64,000 nt of DNA from Mesorhizobium sp. SOD10 (GCA_000824805.1 CCNA01000034.1:186001-250000); one strand, 5' to 3'; numbered from the stretch's first letter, positions 17,825 to 26,663 are shown. Notes: a model not told the origin generated them from the letters alone. Translations and numbers: made by a program.

Positions 17825-18490
17825 TTATGCGATCTTCGGCCGTGGCAACACGCGACGTCGCCGTTTTACTGTCGATCCGCCCTGCGACGGCGACAGTTCG
17901 AAACTTTCTAACCCCCTCAGGCATTCCCGCAAAATTCCGGCGTCCTGCGAAGTCTTGGCTATCGACATGGCGCCGGAATAGGTCGCCACAACCAACGCCG
18001 CGAAACGCTCCGGATCGGTCCCACCCTCCCCGCCGCCCGGCTGGTCGGCCCGGATCTTGTCGGCGATCGCCTGCCGCCAATTGCCAAAGATCCTGGCCAG
18101 CGCCGAGCGGAATTCATCGTCGGCCAGCGACAGTTCATGCGCCAGGTTGTTGAGCGGGCAGCCGCGCACATAGCCCTGTTGCTCAAGCTCCGCCGCCACC
18201 GCCTCGAACACGGCCCGCACGCCTTCGCGGGCGGAGGATGCCGCCAGCACCGGCTCGATCCAGGTCTCCCGGACCGCCGCCGCTACCCGTTCCTCGATTA
18301 CCGCCAGCGCCAGCGCCTTCTTGGTGGGGAAATGATGGTGCAGCGCGCCGCCCGTGACGCCGGCCGCCGCCATCAGGTCGCCGAGGCTCGAGGCGTGATA
18401 GCCGTGCGCCTGGAAGGAGTCTTCCGCCACGTCGAGGACGCGTCGGCGCATGCCTTCCGGATCGTTGGTGCGCTTTTTGCGCATCGCCAT
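17825..18490 (-). CDS. TetR family transcriptional regulator
   Basis: A 221-residue TetR protein with HTH AEDSFQAHGYHASSLGDLMA and GGALHHHFPTKKALALAV, close in layout to the LmrA/YxaF type (GCPLNNLAHELS in the ligand domain). The C-terminal tail is unusually basic (VKRRRRVLPRPKIA) and may be an extension of little importance. It is divergent from the NIPSNAP gene, and AAACAGG/CCTGTTT inverted repeats lie at 18663-18710. A dispersed repeat element sits between this gene and those operators. Confidence 0.86.
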   Translation of the reverse strand: MAMRKKRTNDPEGMRRRVLDVAEDSFQAHGYHASSLGDLMAAAGVTGGALHHHFPTKKALALAVIEERVAAAVRETWIEPVLAASSAREGVRAVFEAVAAELEQQGYVRGCPLNNLAHELSLADDEFRSALARIFGNWRQAIADKIRADQPGGGEGGTDPERFAALVVATYSGAMSIAKTSQDAGILRECLRGLESFELSPSQGGSTVKRRRRVLPRPKIA

Positions 18491-18498
18491 CTCCTCAT

Positions 18499-18637
18499 TC
18501 TCCTTGTGGGAGAAGGTGCCTGAACGAAGTGAAGGCGGATGAGGGGTGCTTCAGCTTGGCGCCGACAGCACTCCGGCCAACACCCCTCATCCGTCTCGGC
18601 GCTATCGCGCCGATCCACCTTCTCCCACAGGGGAGAA
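18499..18637. repeat. Dispersed imperfect palindromic element
   Basis: The left arm (TTCTCCTTGTGGGAGAAGGTG ... CGGATGAGGGGTG) and right arm (CACCCCTCATCCG ... CCACCTTCTCCCACAGGGGAGAA) form a long inverted repeat about 140 bp across. CGGATGAGGGGTG (18536-18548) and CACCCCTCATCCG (18581-18593) are perfect partners. It resembles the intergenic mosaic repeats scattered through Mesorhizobium and related genomes. It encodes nothing and could fold into a long hairpin in RNA. Confidence 0.8.
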
Positions 18638-18657
18638 AGCAAAATCACGATAGCAGA

Positions 18658-18710
18658 TTGACAAAACAGGACAACCGGTCTGTTTTATAAACAGGATGAT
18701 CACCCTGTTT
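18658..18710. promoter_or_regulatory. Promoter with paired TetR-type operators
   Basis: TTGACA at 18658-18663 is a consensus -35 box, followed by an AT-rich -10 region (TGTTTTATAA, 18681-18690). Two overlapping inverted repeats cover it: AAAACAG/CTGTTTT (18663-18686) and AAACAGG/CCTGTTT (18689-18710). They lie between the TetR gene (17825-18490) and the NIPSNAP gene. Confidence 0.65.
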
Positions 18711-18723
18711 TGAGATATTGGCC

Positions 18724-19482
18724 ATGAACCGACCTTCCCGCCTTGCCTCGCCCGTCGTGGAACTCCGGCAATACACGCTGAAGCCCGGGCAGCGCGAAAC
18801 GCTGATCGCGCTTTTCGATCGGGAGTTCGTCGAAACGCAGGAGGCGACAGGCATGACCGTCATCGGCCAGTTCCGCGACCTCGACCGCCCCGACATGTTC
18901 GTCTGGCTGCGCGGCTTCGAGGACATGGAGGGAAGGAAAGACGCGCTGAGCGCCTTCTATGGCGGGCCGGTCTGGGCCGCGCATCGCGATGCCGCCAATT
19001 CGACGATGGTCGATTCCGACGACGTGCTGCTCCTGAAACCGGCATGGCCGGGCGCGGCGTTCGACCTTTCAGACTTACAGCGACCGACAGCCGCCGGGAC
19101 CGAAACCATGAGCGATCGTAGCCGTTTGCCCGGATTTGTTGAGATTTCGATTCACCATGTACAGGTGGGTACCGAGGTCGGCTTTGCCGAGCGCTTTCAG
19201 GCGGAGGCGGTTCCGCAACTTGCGGCAAACGGTGCCCGGCTGCTTGGCGCCTTCATCAGCGAGCATGCCGAAAACACGTTTCCGCGTTTGCCTGTGCGGG
19301 CCGGCGAAAATGTCTTTATCGCCATTACCGGTTTCGACGATGGCAATGCCCATGCCAGCCATCTGGCTGCCCTCGCCGCTTCGCCGGCATGGCAAGCAGG
19401 TCGCGAAACCATGCAGACCGTTTCGACGAAACCGGCAGAGACATTGCGCCTCACGCCTACGGCCCGATCGCTGTTGAGGTAG
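18724..19482 (+). CDS. NIPSNAP family protein, two-repeat
   Basis: A 252-residue protein made of two ferredoxin-like NIPSNAP halves. The first (VELRQYTLKPGQRETLIALF with FVWLRGFEDMEGR and an FYGGPVW motif) spans residues 10-105. The second, more diverged, half begins at FVEISIHHVQVGTE (about residue 135). Members are small alpha/beta-barrel proteins, some acting as monooxygenase-like or stress proteins. No catalytic residues can be named. ATG 18724 was preferred to TTG 18718. The upstream TetR-type operators suggest induction by a toxic small molecule. Confidence 0.82.
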   Translation: MNRPSRLASPVVELRQYTLKPGQRETLIALFDREFVETQEATGMTVIGQFRDLDRPDMFVWLRGFEDMEGRKDALSAFYGGPVWAAHRDAANSTMVDSDDVLLLKPAWPGAAFDLSDLQRPTAAGTETMSDRSRLPGFVEISIHHVQVGTEVGFAERFQAEAVPQLAANGARLLGAFISEHAENTFPRLPVRAGENVFIAITGFDDGNAHASHLAALAASPAWQAGRETMQTVSTKPAETLRLTPTARSLLR

Positions 19483-20316
19483 TCACCCGACCGGCACCCT
19501 GCCGGCAATGGCCTTGGCGACAAAGGCCGGGTCTTCCCAATGCGGGTTGTGGCCGCAGCCCTGTGCCCATACCAGACGCGATCCGGAGAGTGCCCGGGTC
19601 ATCGCCTGCTGGTGCGCTTCGCCGAAAAGCGGATCGCACCCGCCGGCGATGATCAGCGCTGGAGCCTCAACGGCCCGCGCCGCTGCCGTCAGATCGGTGC
19701 GGCGGACTTCGTTGAGGATGGCTCGCCAGCGCGCCACGGGAATCGCGGAAGCGTCCTTCGCGAGACCGGCGAGGAAGGCCCGCGGCACGCCCGGTCCGCA
19801 GGCGTGCCACCAGTCATAGAACGGGTCGGACGGCGAGATCGGATCCCTCAGTGCCGCGACGCCGTCGATCAACTGGTGATCCGATCCGAAATCGGGCTTC
19901 AGCGTGCTGGCAAGGATCACCATCCCACCGACCAGTTCCGGATACTGTGCGGCCAGCGCGATCGATATCATGCCGCCCAGCGAATGCCCGACGACGATTG
20001 GTCGGTTTAGCCGCAAGTGCCGGATCAGCCCGGCAATATCGTCGGCGAAATCGGCGACGCCGTTGCCCTCGCCTGCCTGCGAGGCGCCGTGACCCCGCAG
20101 ATCCGGCATGATCAACCGGCGCCCGGAAAAATGCGGCGCCAGCAACGAAAAACTGCGGCTGGTGTCGGTGAAGCCATGAACCAAGAGCAGCGGCGGCTCC
20201 GAACCGGCGATCTCGACATAGGCAAGCTCGAGACCGCCGACATCGACGACCCGCTTGCGCCCGGCCCATGCGGCCTGCTCGGCCTCCTCCTCAGGCTCCG
20301 ATAACGCCGGCCTCAC
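19483..20316 (-). CDS. Alpha/beta hydrolase
   Basis: A 277-residue alpha/beta-hydrolase. It has the oxyanion-hole motif LLLVHGFTD, the nucleophile elbow GHSLGG, an acid residue around AGGCDPLF and the catalytic His in GCGHNPHWE, so the triad is complete. The start is set at the GTG 20316, whose bases overlap the choX stop (GTGA). The open frame upstream to 20385 would run inside choX. Coupling to choX suggests a role in the same pathway, perhaps release of choline or another alcohol from an ester; that is inference, not read from the sequence. Confidence 0.82.
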   Translation of the reverse strand: MRPALSEPEEEAEQAAWAGRKRVVDVGGLELAYVEIAGSEPPLLLVHGFTDTSRSFSLLAPHFSGRRLIMPDLRGHGASQAGEGNGVADFADDIAGLIRHLRLNRPIVVGHSLGGMISIALAAQYPELVGGMVILASTLKPDFGSDHQLIDGVAALRDPISPSDPFYDWWHACGPGVPRAFLAGLAKDASAIPVARWRAILNEVRRTDLTAAARAVEAPALIIAGGCDPLFGEAHQQAMTRALSGSRLVWAQGCGHNPHWEDPAFVAKAIAGRVPVG

Positions 20317-21266
20317 AGTCCGAGCTTTTCCTTGACCGCGGCAAGGCCAGGCTTGCCGTCGAAGGTGGTGACGCCGGCGAGCCACGCATCGAGGCGATCC
20401 TTGTGCAAGGTGATCGACTTCAGCGCCCCGTCCTCCGGCTTCATGCCGTCATTGATGAGGTAGCCCATGCCGACATTTTCCATGTCTATGTCGAAGGCGA
20501 GGTTCTTGAGGAACTGCGCCACGTTCGGGCATTCCTCCAGATAGCCCTTGCGCACCTGAGTGGTCACGGTGGCGGCGCCGAAATTCGGGCCGAAGAACTT
20601 GTCGCCGCCGGTCAGGTACTTGAAATCGTACATCGTGTTCATCGGATGCGGCGCCCAGCCCTGGAAGACGATGAACTGCTTCTCCTTGATCTCGTAGCCG
20701 ACCTCCGAAAGCATGCCGGCCTCGCTCGACTCGACCACCTGCCAGCCGTCGAGCTGGAACTGAGGATCGGCTATGGCGTCCATCATCAGCTGGTTGGAGC
20801 CAGGTTCGATGCCGTACATCTTCTTGCCGAACTTGTCGGCGAACTTATGCAGGTCCGACAGGTCCTTGACGCCGGCGTCCCAGACATAGGTCGGCACGGC
20901 GAAGGTGTATTTGGCGCCGACCAGATTGACCCGGACATTCTCGATCGAGCCGTCCTTCTTATAGGGCTCGTAATAAGTGACCATCGCCGGATCCCAGTAG
21001 CCGAGGAACAGGTCGAGGTCTTTGTTCTTCATGCCTTCGTAGATGACGTTGATGCCGAGCACCTCGCTCTGCGGCTCGTAGCCGAGCGCCTGGAGCAGCA
21101 CCTTGGCCACGCCCGTCGTGAAGGCGAGGTCGTTCCAGCCGGGCTCGGCCATGCGGACAGTTTTGCAGCTCTCCGCCTCGGCGGCCCGGGCCGCATGGGA
21201 AGCCACCATCAGGGCCGCGACACAGACGCCATTGGCGAGCATACGCAACATTCCGGTTCTCCTCAT
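20313..21266 (-). CDS. choX: Choline ABC transporter substrate-binding protein
   Basis: A 317-residue periplasmic binding protein. It has a signal peptide (MRRTGMLRMLANGVCVAALM, cleavage near ARAAEA) and the glycine-betaine/choline OpuAC fold (MAEPGWNDLAFTTGVAKVLL, LDLFLGYWDPAMVTYYEP). Its Trp and Tyr residues fit the aromatic box that grips the quaternary amine in ChoX. The start 21266 has an AGAAGG SD; the open frame to 21491 overlaps the divergent regulator. The usual choW and choV permease and ATPase genes are not adjacent, which is odd: the stop overlaps a hydrolase instead. A BetI-like TetR gene is divergent. Confidence 0.83.
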   Translation of the reverse strand: MRRTGMLRMLANGVCVAALMVASHAARAAEAESCKTVRMAEPGWNDLAFTTGVAKVLLQALGYEPQSEVLGINVIYEGMKNKDLDLFLGYWDPAMVTYYEPYKKDGSIENVRVNLVGAKYTFAVPTYVWDAGVKDLSDLHKFADKFGKKMYGIEPGSNQLMMDAIADPQFQLDGWQVVESSEAGMLSEVGYEIKEKQFIVFQGWAPHPMNTMYDFKYLTGGDKFFGPNFGAATVTTQVRKGYLEECPNVAQFLKNLAFDIDMENVGMGYLINDGMKPEDGALKSITLHKDRLDAWLAGVTTFDGKPGLAAVKEKLGL

Positions 21267-21327
21267 TTTTTGACCTTCTGGTCGATTTATTGTCCCATTG
21301 GTCAATTGTTGATCTGAGCGGACGAAA
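21267..21327. promoter_or_regulatory. choX / BetI-like regulator shared promoter region
   Basis: The 61 bp between the two divergent starts contain TTGACC-TTCT-GGTCGA (an inverted repeat) and ATTGTCCCATTGGTCAAT. These ATTGGTCAA-type motifs resemble sites bound by BetI-like repressors. Overlap with both promoters implies joint control by choline; that part is inferred. Confidence 0.5.
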
Positions 21328-21978
21328 ATGTCAACATGGATTCGCCATGCATGGATCGGTCCAGTGAAGCTCACGCGCCTCAGCGACGTTCGCCGCAAGG
21401 AGTTGCGGCAGGCAGCCTTCACCGTCCTGGAGCGCGAAGGCATCGCCGGCGCGACGCTGGAAAAAGTCGCGGCCCAGGCCGGCGCCTCCAAGGGAATCGT
21501 GCTGCATTATTTCCGCAACAAGCAGGAGCTGTTCGAGCACGCCATGCGCGAAGCCAACGCCGTGCTCTGTCATGCCGTGGTCGCCCGGCTTCAGCGGGCG
21601 CGGACGCCAATGGAGCGGCTGGACGCCGTGATCGAGGGCAATTTCGAGGAGCACCTGTTTCTGCCGCCGCTCTGCCACGCCTGGCTCTCGCTCTGCGCCG
21701 AGGTGCCGCGCGACGAGAAGCTGGCGCGCATCCAGAAGGTGATCCACGCACGCATGCGCTCGAACCTCTTGTCGGGCCTGCGCGGCCTCGCTTCGCCCGA
21801 ACTGGCCGAAGAGATCGTGCTCGGCGTCACCGCTTTGATTGACGGGCTGTGGCTCAGGCTCGGCCTGCAGCCGGGCAGCGTCACGCGCGAGCAGGCCGTG
21901 CGCCAGGTCAAGGATTTCGTCGCGGGGCGGCTGTCGCTTCGCCAGCCCGCGTCCGTCGGCCTGGCCTCGGCGGGATAA
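21328..21978 (+). CDS. BetI-like TetR family regulator
   Basis: A 216-residue TetR protein. Its HTH (VLEREGIAGATLEKVAAQAG, then IVLHYFRNKQELFEHAMRE) and C-terminal ALIDGLWLRLGL motif match BetI, the choline-responsive repressor, better than general TetR members. The start is uncertain: ATG 21328 is used because an SD-like GAGCGG precedes it, but the GTG at 21364 (beginning VKLTRLSDVRR) gives a more BetI-like N-terminus. It is divergent from choX, supporting choline sensing. The betA and betB genes are not in the window. Confidence 0.8.
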   Translation: MSTWIRHAWIGPVKLTRLSDVRRKELRQAAFTVLEREGIAGATLEKVAAQAGASKGIVLHYFRNKQELFEHAMREANAVLCHAVVARLQRARTPMERLDAVIEGNFEEHLFLPPLCHAWLSLCAEVPRDEKLARIQKVIHARMRSNLLSGLRGLASPELAEEIVLGVTALIDGLWLRLGLQPGSVTREQAVRQVKDFVAGRLSLRQPASVGLASAG

Positions 21979-22056
21979 AGTTCATACCCGTCGATAGCTC
22001 CCGCGCTTGACCGGCCGCGTTGCTCGGCGCTGCATTCCCGCTCCAATTGGAGGAGC

Positions 22057-22836
22057 ATGGCGATTCGACTTCAGGGCAAGCGGGCGCTGGTCACCGGCGG
22101 GTCAGACGGCATCGGCCTGGCGATTGCGGAAGCCTTCGCCCGCGAGGGCGCCCACCTTTTGATCGTCGGACGCGATGCAGGCAAGCTCGAAACAGCGCGT
22201 CGCACGATGGCCCGGCAAGATAGGGGCGTCGCGATCGAAACGCTGTCGGCCGATCTCGCCACCAGCGCCGGCATCGATGCTGTAGGCAGCCGTGTCAGGC
22301 AATCGGACCGGCCACTGGACATCCTCGTCAACAATGCCGGCGTCGCCTATCTGGTGCCGTTCGAGACGGTGAGCGCGGAGCAGTTCCAGAATTCCTTCGC
22401 GCTCAACGTGACGGCGGCATTCTTCGTCACCCAGCGGCTGTTGCCGCATCTGAGCGCCGGCGCCTCTATCATCAACATTTCGTCCTACTTCGCCAACAAG
22501 ATGATCCCGAAGCGGCCGTCGAGCCTTTATTCGCTCTCCAAGGGCGCGCTGAACTCGCTGACCAAATCGCTCGCTTTCGAGCTTGGCCCGCGCGGCATCC
22601 GCGTCAACGCCATCGCGCCCGGCACAATCGACACCGCCATGCGTCGCAAGTCGATCGTCAACCTGCCGGCCGAGGCGCAAGCCGAACTCAAGGCCTATGT
22701 CGAGCGCAGCTATCCGCTCGGCCGCATCGGCCGACCTTCGGATGTCGCCGGCATGGCGGTCCATCTCGCCAGCGACGAGGCCGCCTGGACCAGCGGCGGC
22801 ATATTCGCGGTGGATGGCGGTTATACCGCCGGGTAA
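22057..22836 (+). CDS. SDR family oxidoreductase
   Basis: A 259-residue classical SDR: LVTGGSDGIGLAIAEAF at residue 12, NNAGVAY near 92, catalytic Ser in NISSYF, YSLSKGAL as the Tyr-Lys pair, and a C-terminal GGIFAVDGGYTAG that is typical of 3-oxoacyl reductase-like members. SD TTGGAGGAGC precedes ATG 22057. The substrate is not assigned. It overlaps the convergent LysR gene by 16 bases at the 3' ends. Confidence 0.87.
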   Translation: MAIRLQGKRALVTGGSDGIGLAIAEAFAREGAHLLIVGRDAGKLETARRTMARQDRGVAIETLSADLATSAGIDAVGSRVRQSDRPLDILVNNAGVAYLVPFETVSAEQFQNSFALNVTAAFFVTQRLLPHLSAGASIINISSYFANKMIPKRPSSLYSLSKGALNSLTKSLAFELGPRGIRVNAIAPGTIDTAMRRKSIVNLPAEAQAELKAYVERSYPLGRIGRPSDVAGMAVHLASDEAAWTSGGIFAVDGGYTAG

Positions 22837-23792
22837 GCACTGACAGGGCCGTCCCAGTCCTTGAAGCCCAGCTTTCCCACCTCATCAAGGATCTGCTCGC
22901 GGATCCAGCGATGCGGCGGATCATCGTCGCGGCGCGCGTGCCAGTACATCCTGACTGCCGGCGAGGGAATCGAAATCGGCGCCCGGTATACGCCGAGCGG
23001 CAAGGATTTCGCGGCGACAGCAGCGAACTGCCTTGGAACCGCCGCCAGATATGGTCCGTTCGCTACGGCCAGCGCGACCGCCTGGAAGTGCGGCAGAGCG
23101 AGCGTGACGCGGCGCGTCCGGCCCATCCTGCCCAGCGCATCGTCGGTGAAGCCCGACATCGAGCCGTCGATGGAGCGCAGCGCATGCGGCAGCGCGCAAA
23201 AGAGGTCGAGCGGCACTTGCTCGCCTTCGGCGATTCCCGCCTTGCTGAGCGCAGCATTGGCTTTCGCCGCGATGACGGCGAAAGGGGAGTCGAACAGTGC
23301 CACGCTCGAAACCCACTCCGCGACCTCCAGCGGGCGCTCCAGCGCCAGGTCGATCAGATCCTCCTGCAGCAGCTTCGAGACGTCGCCGATGGCGCTATCG
23401 AGGAAACGGAACGATATGCCGGGCGCCACCGCGGCGATGCGGGCGGCAAAGGGCGGCATCAGGAGCGTGGAGAAGAAATCGGCGCCCATGAAGGTGAAGG
23501 TCCGCTCCAACCTTGCCGGATCGAAATCCGTCGCTGGCTGAAAGGCGCGCTCGATCTCGCGCAGCGCCGCCCGCACTGGCCCGGCCAGGCTTTCGGCGCG
23601 CGGCGTCGGCACCATGTCGTTGCCGCGGCGCACGAAGAGCTGGTCGTTCAGCGCATGGCGCAAGCGGTTGAGTGCTGCGCTCACGGCCGGCTGGCTGAGA
23701 CCGATCTGCTCGCCGGCGCGCGTGACGCTCTTCTCGCGCAGAAGCGCATCGAGCACCCTCACCAGATTAAGATCGAGCGCGTTCAAATTCAT
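22821..23792 (-). CDS. LysR family regulator, NodD-like N-terminus
   Basis: A 323-residue LysR protein. The HTH region (LVRVLDALLREKSVTRAGEQ and LSQPAVSAALNRLRHALND) resembles the NodD/LinR branch of LysR regulators, which often respond to aromatic inducers. The effector domain follows (FTFMGADFFSTLLMPPF). The likely target is the divergent cupin gene at 23896, across 103 bp. There is no nod-box consensus that I can see, so it should not be called NodD. Confidence 0.86.
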   Translation of the reverse strand: MNLNALDLNLVRVLDALLREKSVTRAGEQIGLSQPAVSAALNRLRHALNDQLFVRRGNDMVPTPRAESLAGPVRAALREIERAFQPATDFDPARLERTFTFMGADFFSTLLMPPFAARIAAVAPGISFRFLDSAIGDVSKLLQEDLIDLALERPLEVAEWVSSVALFDSPFAVIAAKANAALSKAGIAEGEQVPLDLFCALPHALRSIDGSMSGFTDDALGRMGRTRRVTLALPHFQAVALAVANGPYLAAVPRQFAAVAAKSLPLGVYRAPISIPSPAVRMYWHARRDDDPPHRWIREQILDEVGKLGFKDWDGPVSAYPAV

Positions 23793-23895
23793 CGGATCAA
23801 TTCAACCCATACGATCATTCGATTTCCATCCTCCGCCCACCCCGGGTTAGGTCGCCACCGAGGCCGTTTCGACGGCACCCGAAGGGAGAGCAATC

Positions 23896-24375
23896 ATGAC
23901 AATGATCAACAGGACCATCGCAGGCAAGGAACTCCTCTGGTTCAACAATACGCTCGTCGCTATCCAGGTCTCGTCGGCCGACGGCGAGGACGGCCTATGC
24001 GTCATCGAGCATCGCCTGCCCCATGGCGATTCACCGCCGCTGCATGTGCACCGGAACGAGGACGAGGTCTTCCACATCCTCGAAGGACGCATGCGGTTTC
24101 AGATCAACGGCCATGAACGGATCGTCGGCGCAGGCGAGACCGTCATCGCGCCGAAGGGCCTGCCGCATACTTTCAAGGTCGAATCCCCGGAAGGCGCGCA
24201 TACGCTTACCATCACGCGCGGCTCCGATTTCGAGACCATGGTTCGCCAGGCAAGCCGGCCGGCAGCGCGGCCGGACCTGCCGCCGCCGGCGGAGCCGACG
24301 CCTGAGATGGTCGCGGCGTTGACGAGACTATGTGGAGAGAACGGCATCGACATTCTCGGACCGCCGATGGGGTGA
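23896..24375 (+). CDS. Cupin domain protein
   Basis: A 159-residue single-domain cupin. Motif 1 (LHVHRNEDEVFHILEG) contains the metal-binding His-His-Glu set and motif 2 (GAGETVIAPKGLPHTF) gives the last His, so a metal site is expected. Members range from quercetinase-like dioxygenases to sugar isomerases; nothing narrows the reaction. The tail after residue 120 is proline-rich and unrelated to the cupin. It is divergent from the LysR gene that probably controls it. Confidence 0.83.
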   Translation: MTMINRTIAGKELLWFNNTLVAIQVSSADGEDGLCVIEHRLPHGDSPPLHVHRNEDEVFHILEGRMRFQINGHERIVGAGETVIAPKGLPHTFKVESPEGAHTLTITRGSDFETMVRQASRPAARPDLPPPAEPTPEMVAALTRLCGENGIDILGPPMG

Positions 24376-24530
24376 GCAATCTCCCTCTCGAGGGGCAGAT
24401 GGCCGGCAGGCCAGAGAGGTCGTCTCGATATCTTGGGAAGCAAACAGAGGTTGGCGCTTCACGCGCGGCGCCACCCCTCTGCGGCCTTCGGCGACATCTC
24501 CCCCCTTGAGGGCCCATCACGGGGAGTTTG
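24376..24530. repeat. Dispersed intergenic mosaic repeat
   Basis: A gene-free stretch between cupin and fumC contains AGATGGCCGGCAGGCCAGAG (24397-24416) and CGACATCTCCCCCTTGAGG. The first 20-mer recurs exactly at 60706-60725 inside the prophage. The base pattern matches the repeat families spread through Mesorhizobium intergenic regions. Confidence 0.75.
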
Positions 24531-24639
24531 CCGGCGCTACCTTCAAACGATTTGCATCTTCCCTGCCCGCAATCTCCGCTTGATGCCGTTTGTGCAACGC
24601 GATACGCCCTTGCCCAAATCGACAGACCGGAGACTTGCC

Positions 24640-26037
24640 GTGAGCGCTGAAAAGACCAGAACCGAAACCGATACGTTCGGCCCCATCGAGGTGGCGGCCG
24701 ACCGATATTGGGGCGCGCAGGCGCAGCGTTCGCTGGGCAATTTCAAGATCGGCTGGGAAAAGCAGCCGGCTTCGATCGTGCGCGCGCTCGGCATCGTCAA
24801 GCGCGCCGCGGCCGAGGTAAACATGGAGATGAAGGGGCTCGATCCCGCCATCGGCAAGGCGATCGTCGAGGCGGCGCAGGAAGTCATCGACGGCAAGCTC
24901 AACGACCATTTCCCGCTGGTGGTGTGGCAGACAGGCTCCGGCACGCAGTCCAACATGAACGCCAACGAGGTGATCTCCAACCGGGCGATCGAGATGCTCG
25001 GCGGCGTGATGGGCTCCAAGAAGCCGGTGCATCCCAACGACCACGTCAATATGAGCCAGTCGTCCAACGACACCTATCCGACGGCCATGCACATCGCCTG
25101 TGCCGAGCGGGTCGTGCATCACCTGATCCCTGCCCTGCATCACCTGCACAAGGCGCTCGACGCCAAGGCCCGCGCCTTCAACCACATCATCAAGATCGGC
25201 CGCACACACACGCAGGACGCCACGCCGCTGACGCTCGGTCAGGAGTTTTCCGGCTATGCCGCGCAGGTCGCCTCGTCGATCAAGCGCATCGAGCAGACGC
25301 TGCCCGGCCTGCAGGAGCTGGCGCAAGGCGGCACCGCCGTCGGCACGGGCCTTAACGCGCCGGTCGGCTTCGCGGAAAAGGTAGCGGACCGCATCGCCGC
25401 CATCACCGGCATCGCCTTCGTGACCGCGCCGAACAAGTTCGAGGCGCTGGCGGCACACGATTCCATGGTGTTCTCGCATGGCGCGATCAACGCGGCCGCC
25501 GCGGCGCTGTTCAAAATCGCCAACGACATCCGCCTGCTCGGCTCCGGCCCGCGTTCGGGCCTGGGCGAGCTCTCGCTGCCGGAAAACGAGCCGGGCTCCT
25601 CGATCATGCCGGGCAAGGTCAATCCGACCCAGTGCGAGGCGCTGACGCAGGTTTGCGTGCAGGTGTTCGGCAACAATGCAGCACTCACCTTCGCCGGCAG
25701 CCAGGGCCATTTCGAGCTCAATGTCTATAACCCGCTGATGGCCTATAATTTCCTGCAGTCGGTGCAGTTGCTGGCCGATGCCTCCGTATCCTTCACCGAC
25801 AATTGCGTGGTGGGCATTGAGGCGCGCGAAGACAACATCAAGGCCGCGCTCGAGCGTTCATTGATGCTGGTGACGGCGCTGGCGCCCACCATCGGTTACG
25901 ACAACGCCGCCAAGATCGCCAAGACCGCGCACAAGAACGGCACGACCTTGCGCGAGGAGGCCTTGGCCACCGGTCTGGTCAGCGAAGCCGATTACGACCG
26001 GCTGGTGCGGCCGGAGGACATGACGCATCCGGGCTGA
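24640..26037 (+). CDS. fumC: Class II fumarate hydratase
   Basis: A 465-residue fumarase C, of normal length (about 460). It interconverts fumarate and malate in the TCA cycle without an iron-sulfur cluster. Visible signatures: TETDTFGPIEVAADRYWGAQ at the start, WQTGSGTQSNMNANEV, HVNMSQSSNDTYPTAMH and the superfamily signature GSSIMPGKVNPTQCEAL with its catalytic Ser loop. The GTG at 24640 is used as start because SD GGAG is eight bases upstream and homologues start at VSAEKTR-like positions; the frame is open from 24433. It is monocistronic. Confidence 0.96.
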   Translation: MSAEKTRTETDTFGPIEVAADRYWGAQAQRSLGNFKIGWEKQPASIVRALGIVKRAAAEVNMEMKGLDPAIGKAIVEAAQEVIDGKLNDHFPLVVWQTGSGTQSNMNANEVISNRAIEMLGGVMGSKKPVHPNDHVNMSQSSNDTYPTAMHIACAERVVHHLIPALHHLHKALDAKARAFNHIIKIGRTHTQDATPLTLGQEFSGYAAQVASSIKRIEQTLPGLQELAQGGTAVGTGLNAPVGFAEKVADRIAAITGIAFVTAPNKFEALAAHDSMVFSHGAINAAAAALFKIANDIRLLGSGPRSGLGELSLPENEPGSSIMPGKVNPTQCEALTQVCVQVFGNNAALTFAGSQGHFELNVYNPLMAYNFLQSVQLLADASVSFTDNCVVGIEAREDNIKAALERSLMLVTALAPTIGYDNAAKIAKTAHKNGTTLREEALATGLVSEADYDRLVRPEDMTHPG

Positions 26038-26077
26038 GGGCCGCTTCCTATCCAGGGTGGAGCCGAGGAGACATTTT

Positions 26078-26103
26078 GCGGTGGGAGAATTTGCTCCCGC
26101 CGC
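26078..26103 (+). terminator. Weak hairpin after fumC
   Basis: GCGGTGGGAG and CTCCCGCCGC pair around AATTTG with one wobble. No T-run follows, so it may be a Rho-assisted end or an mRNA stabiliser. Confidence 0.35.
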
Positions 26104-26246
26104 TCATTGCCGCGGCATGGATTTCGCGCAAACCGCAGACCAATAGGACATAGGTTCTGTGAACAATGTGTCGCCACATAGGCGGCTTTTTGTGAACAGT
26201 CTTCATCGTTTATCTGACGACCATTCAACCCACTCGGAGAACCGCC

Positions 26247-26663
26247 ATGTCCATCAACTCTTCCGTCGCCGGCACCGCGCCCAATGGTTCCGTCACGATC
26301 CTGCTCGGCCGCATCCTGCTTGCCGTCATCTTCCTGCTTTCCGGCTTCGGCAAGCTCACCGCCATTTCCGGCACCGCCGGCTATTTCGGCGCTCTCGGCC
26401 TTCCGGTGCCGACCGTCACCGCCGTTGTCGTCGGCCTGATCGAACTGCTTGGCGGCCTTGCCATCCTCCTCGGCTTCCAGACCCGCATCGCCGCCTGGGT
26501 ACTCGCCATCTTCACGATCGCCACTGGCTTGGTCGCGCATACGGGCTGGGCCGACCAGATGCAGATGATCCAGTTCCTCAAGAACCTCGCCATCACCGGC
26601 GGCTTCATCCTGCTCGCCTCGTCCGGCGCCGGCGCCTATTCGATCGACGCCAAGCGCGCCTGA
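26247..26663 (+). CDS. DoxX family membrane protein
   Basis: A 138-residue integral membrane protein with four hydrophobic helices (about 20-38, 55-78, 82-102, 110-130). It carries the DoxX pattern: LLGRILLAVIFLLSGFGKL, then YFGALGLPVP, then ELLGGLAILLGFQTR. Family members include subunits linked to quinone reduction and oxidative-stress defence, but the role of single-domain copies is unclear. A second, related DoxX gene follows 189 bp downstream, separated by a terminator, so the pair arose by tandem duplication and is expressed separately. Confidence 0.87.
   Translation: MSINSSVAGTAPNGSVTILLGRILLAVIFLLSGFGKLTAISGTAGYFGALGLPVPTVTAVVVGLIELLGGLAILLGFQTRIAAWVLAIFTIATGLVAHTGWADQMQMIQFLKNLAITGGFILLASSGAGAYSIDAKRA

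Noticed and set aside
22821..23792. NodD identity for the LysR gene
   Set aside because: The N-terminus is NodD-like but there is no nod box or nod gene nearby, so only the family is called.
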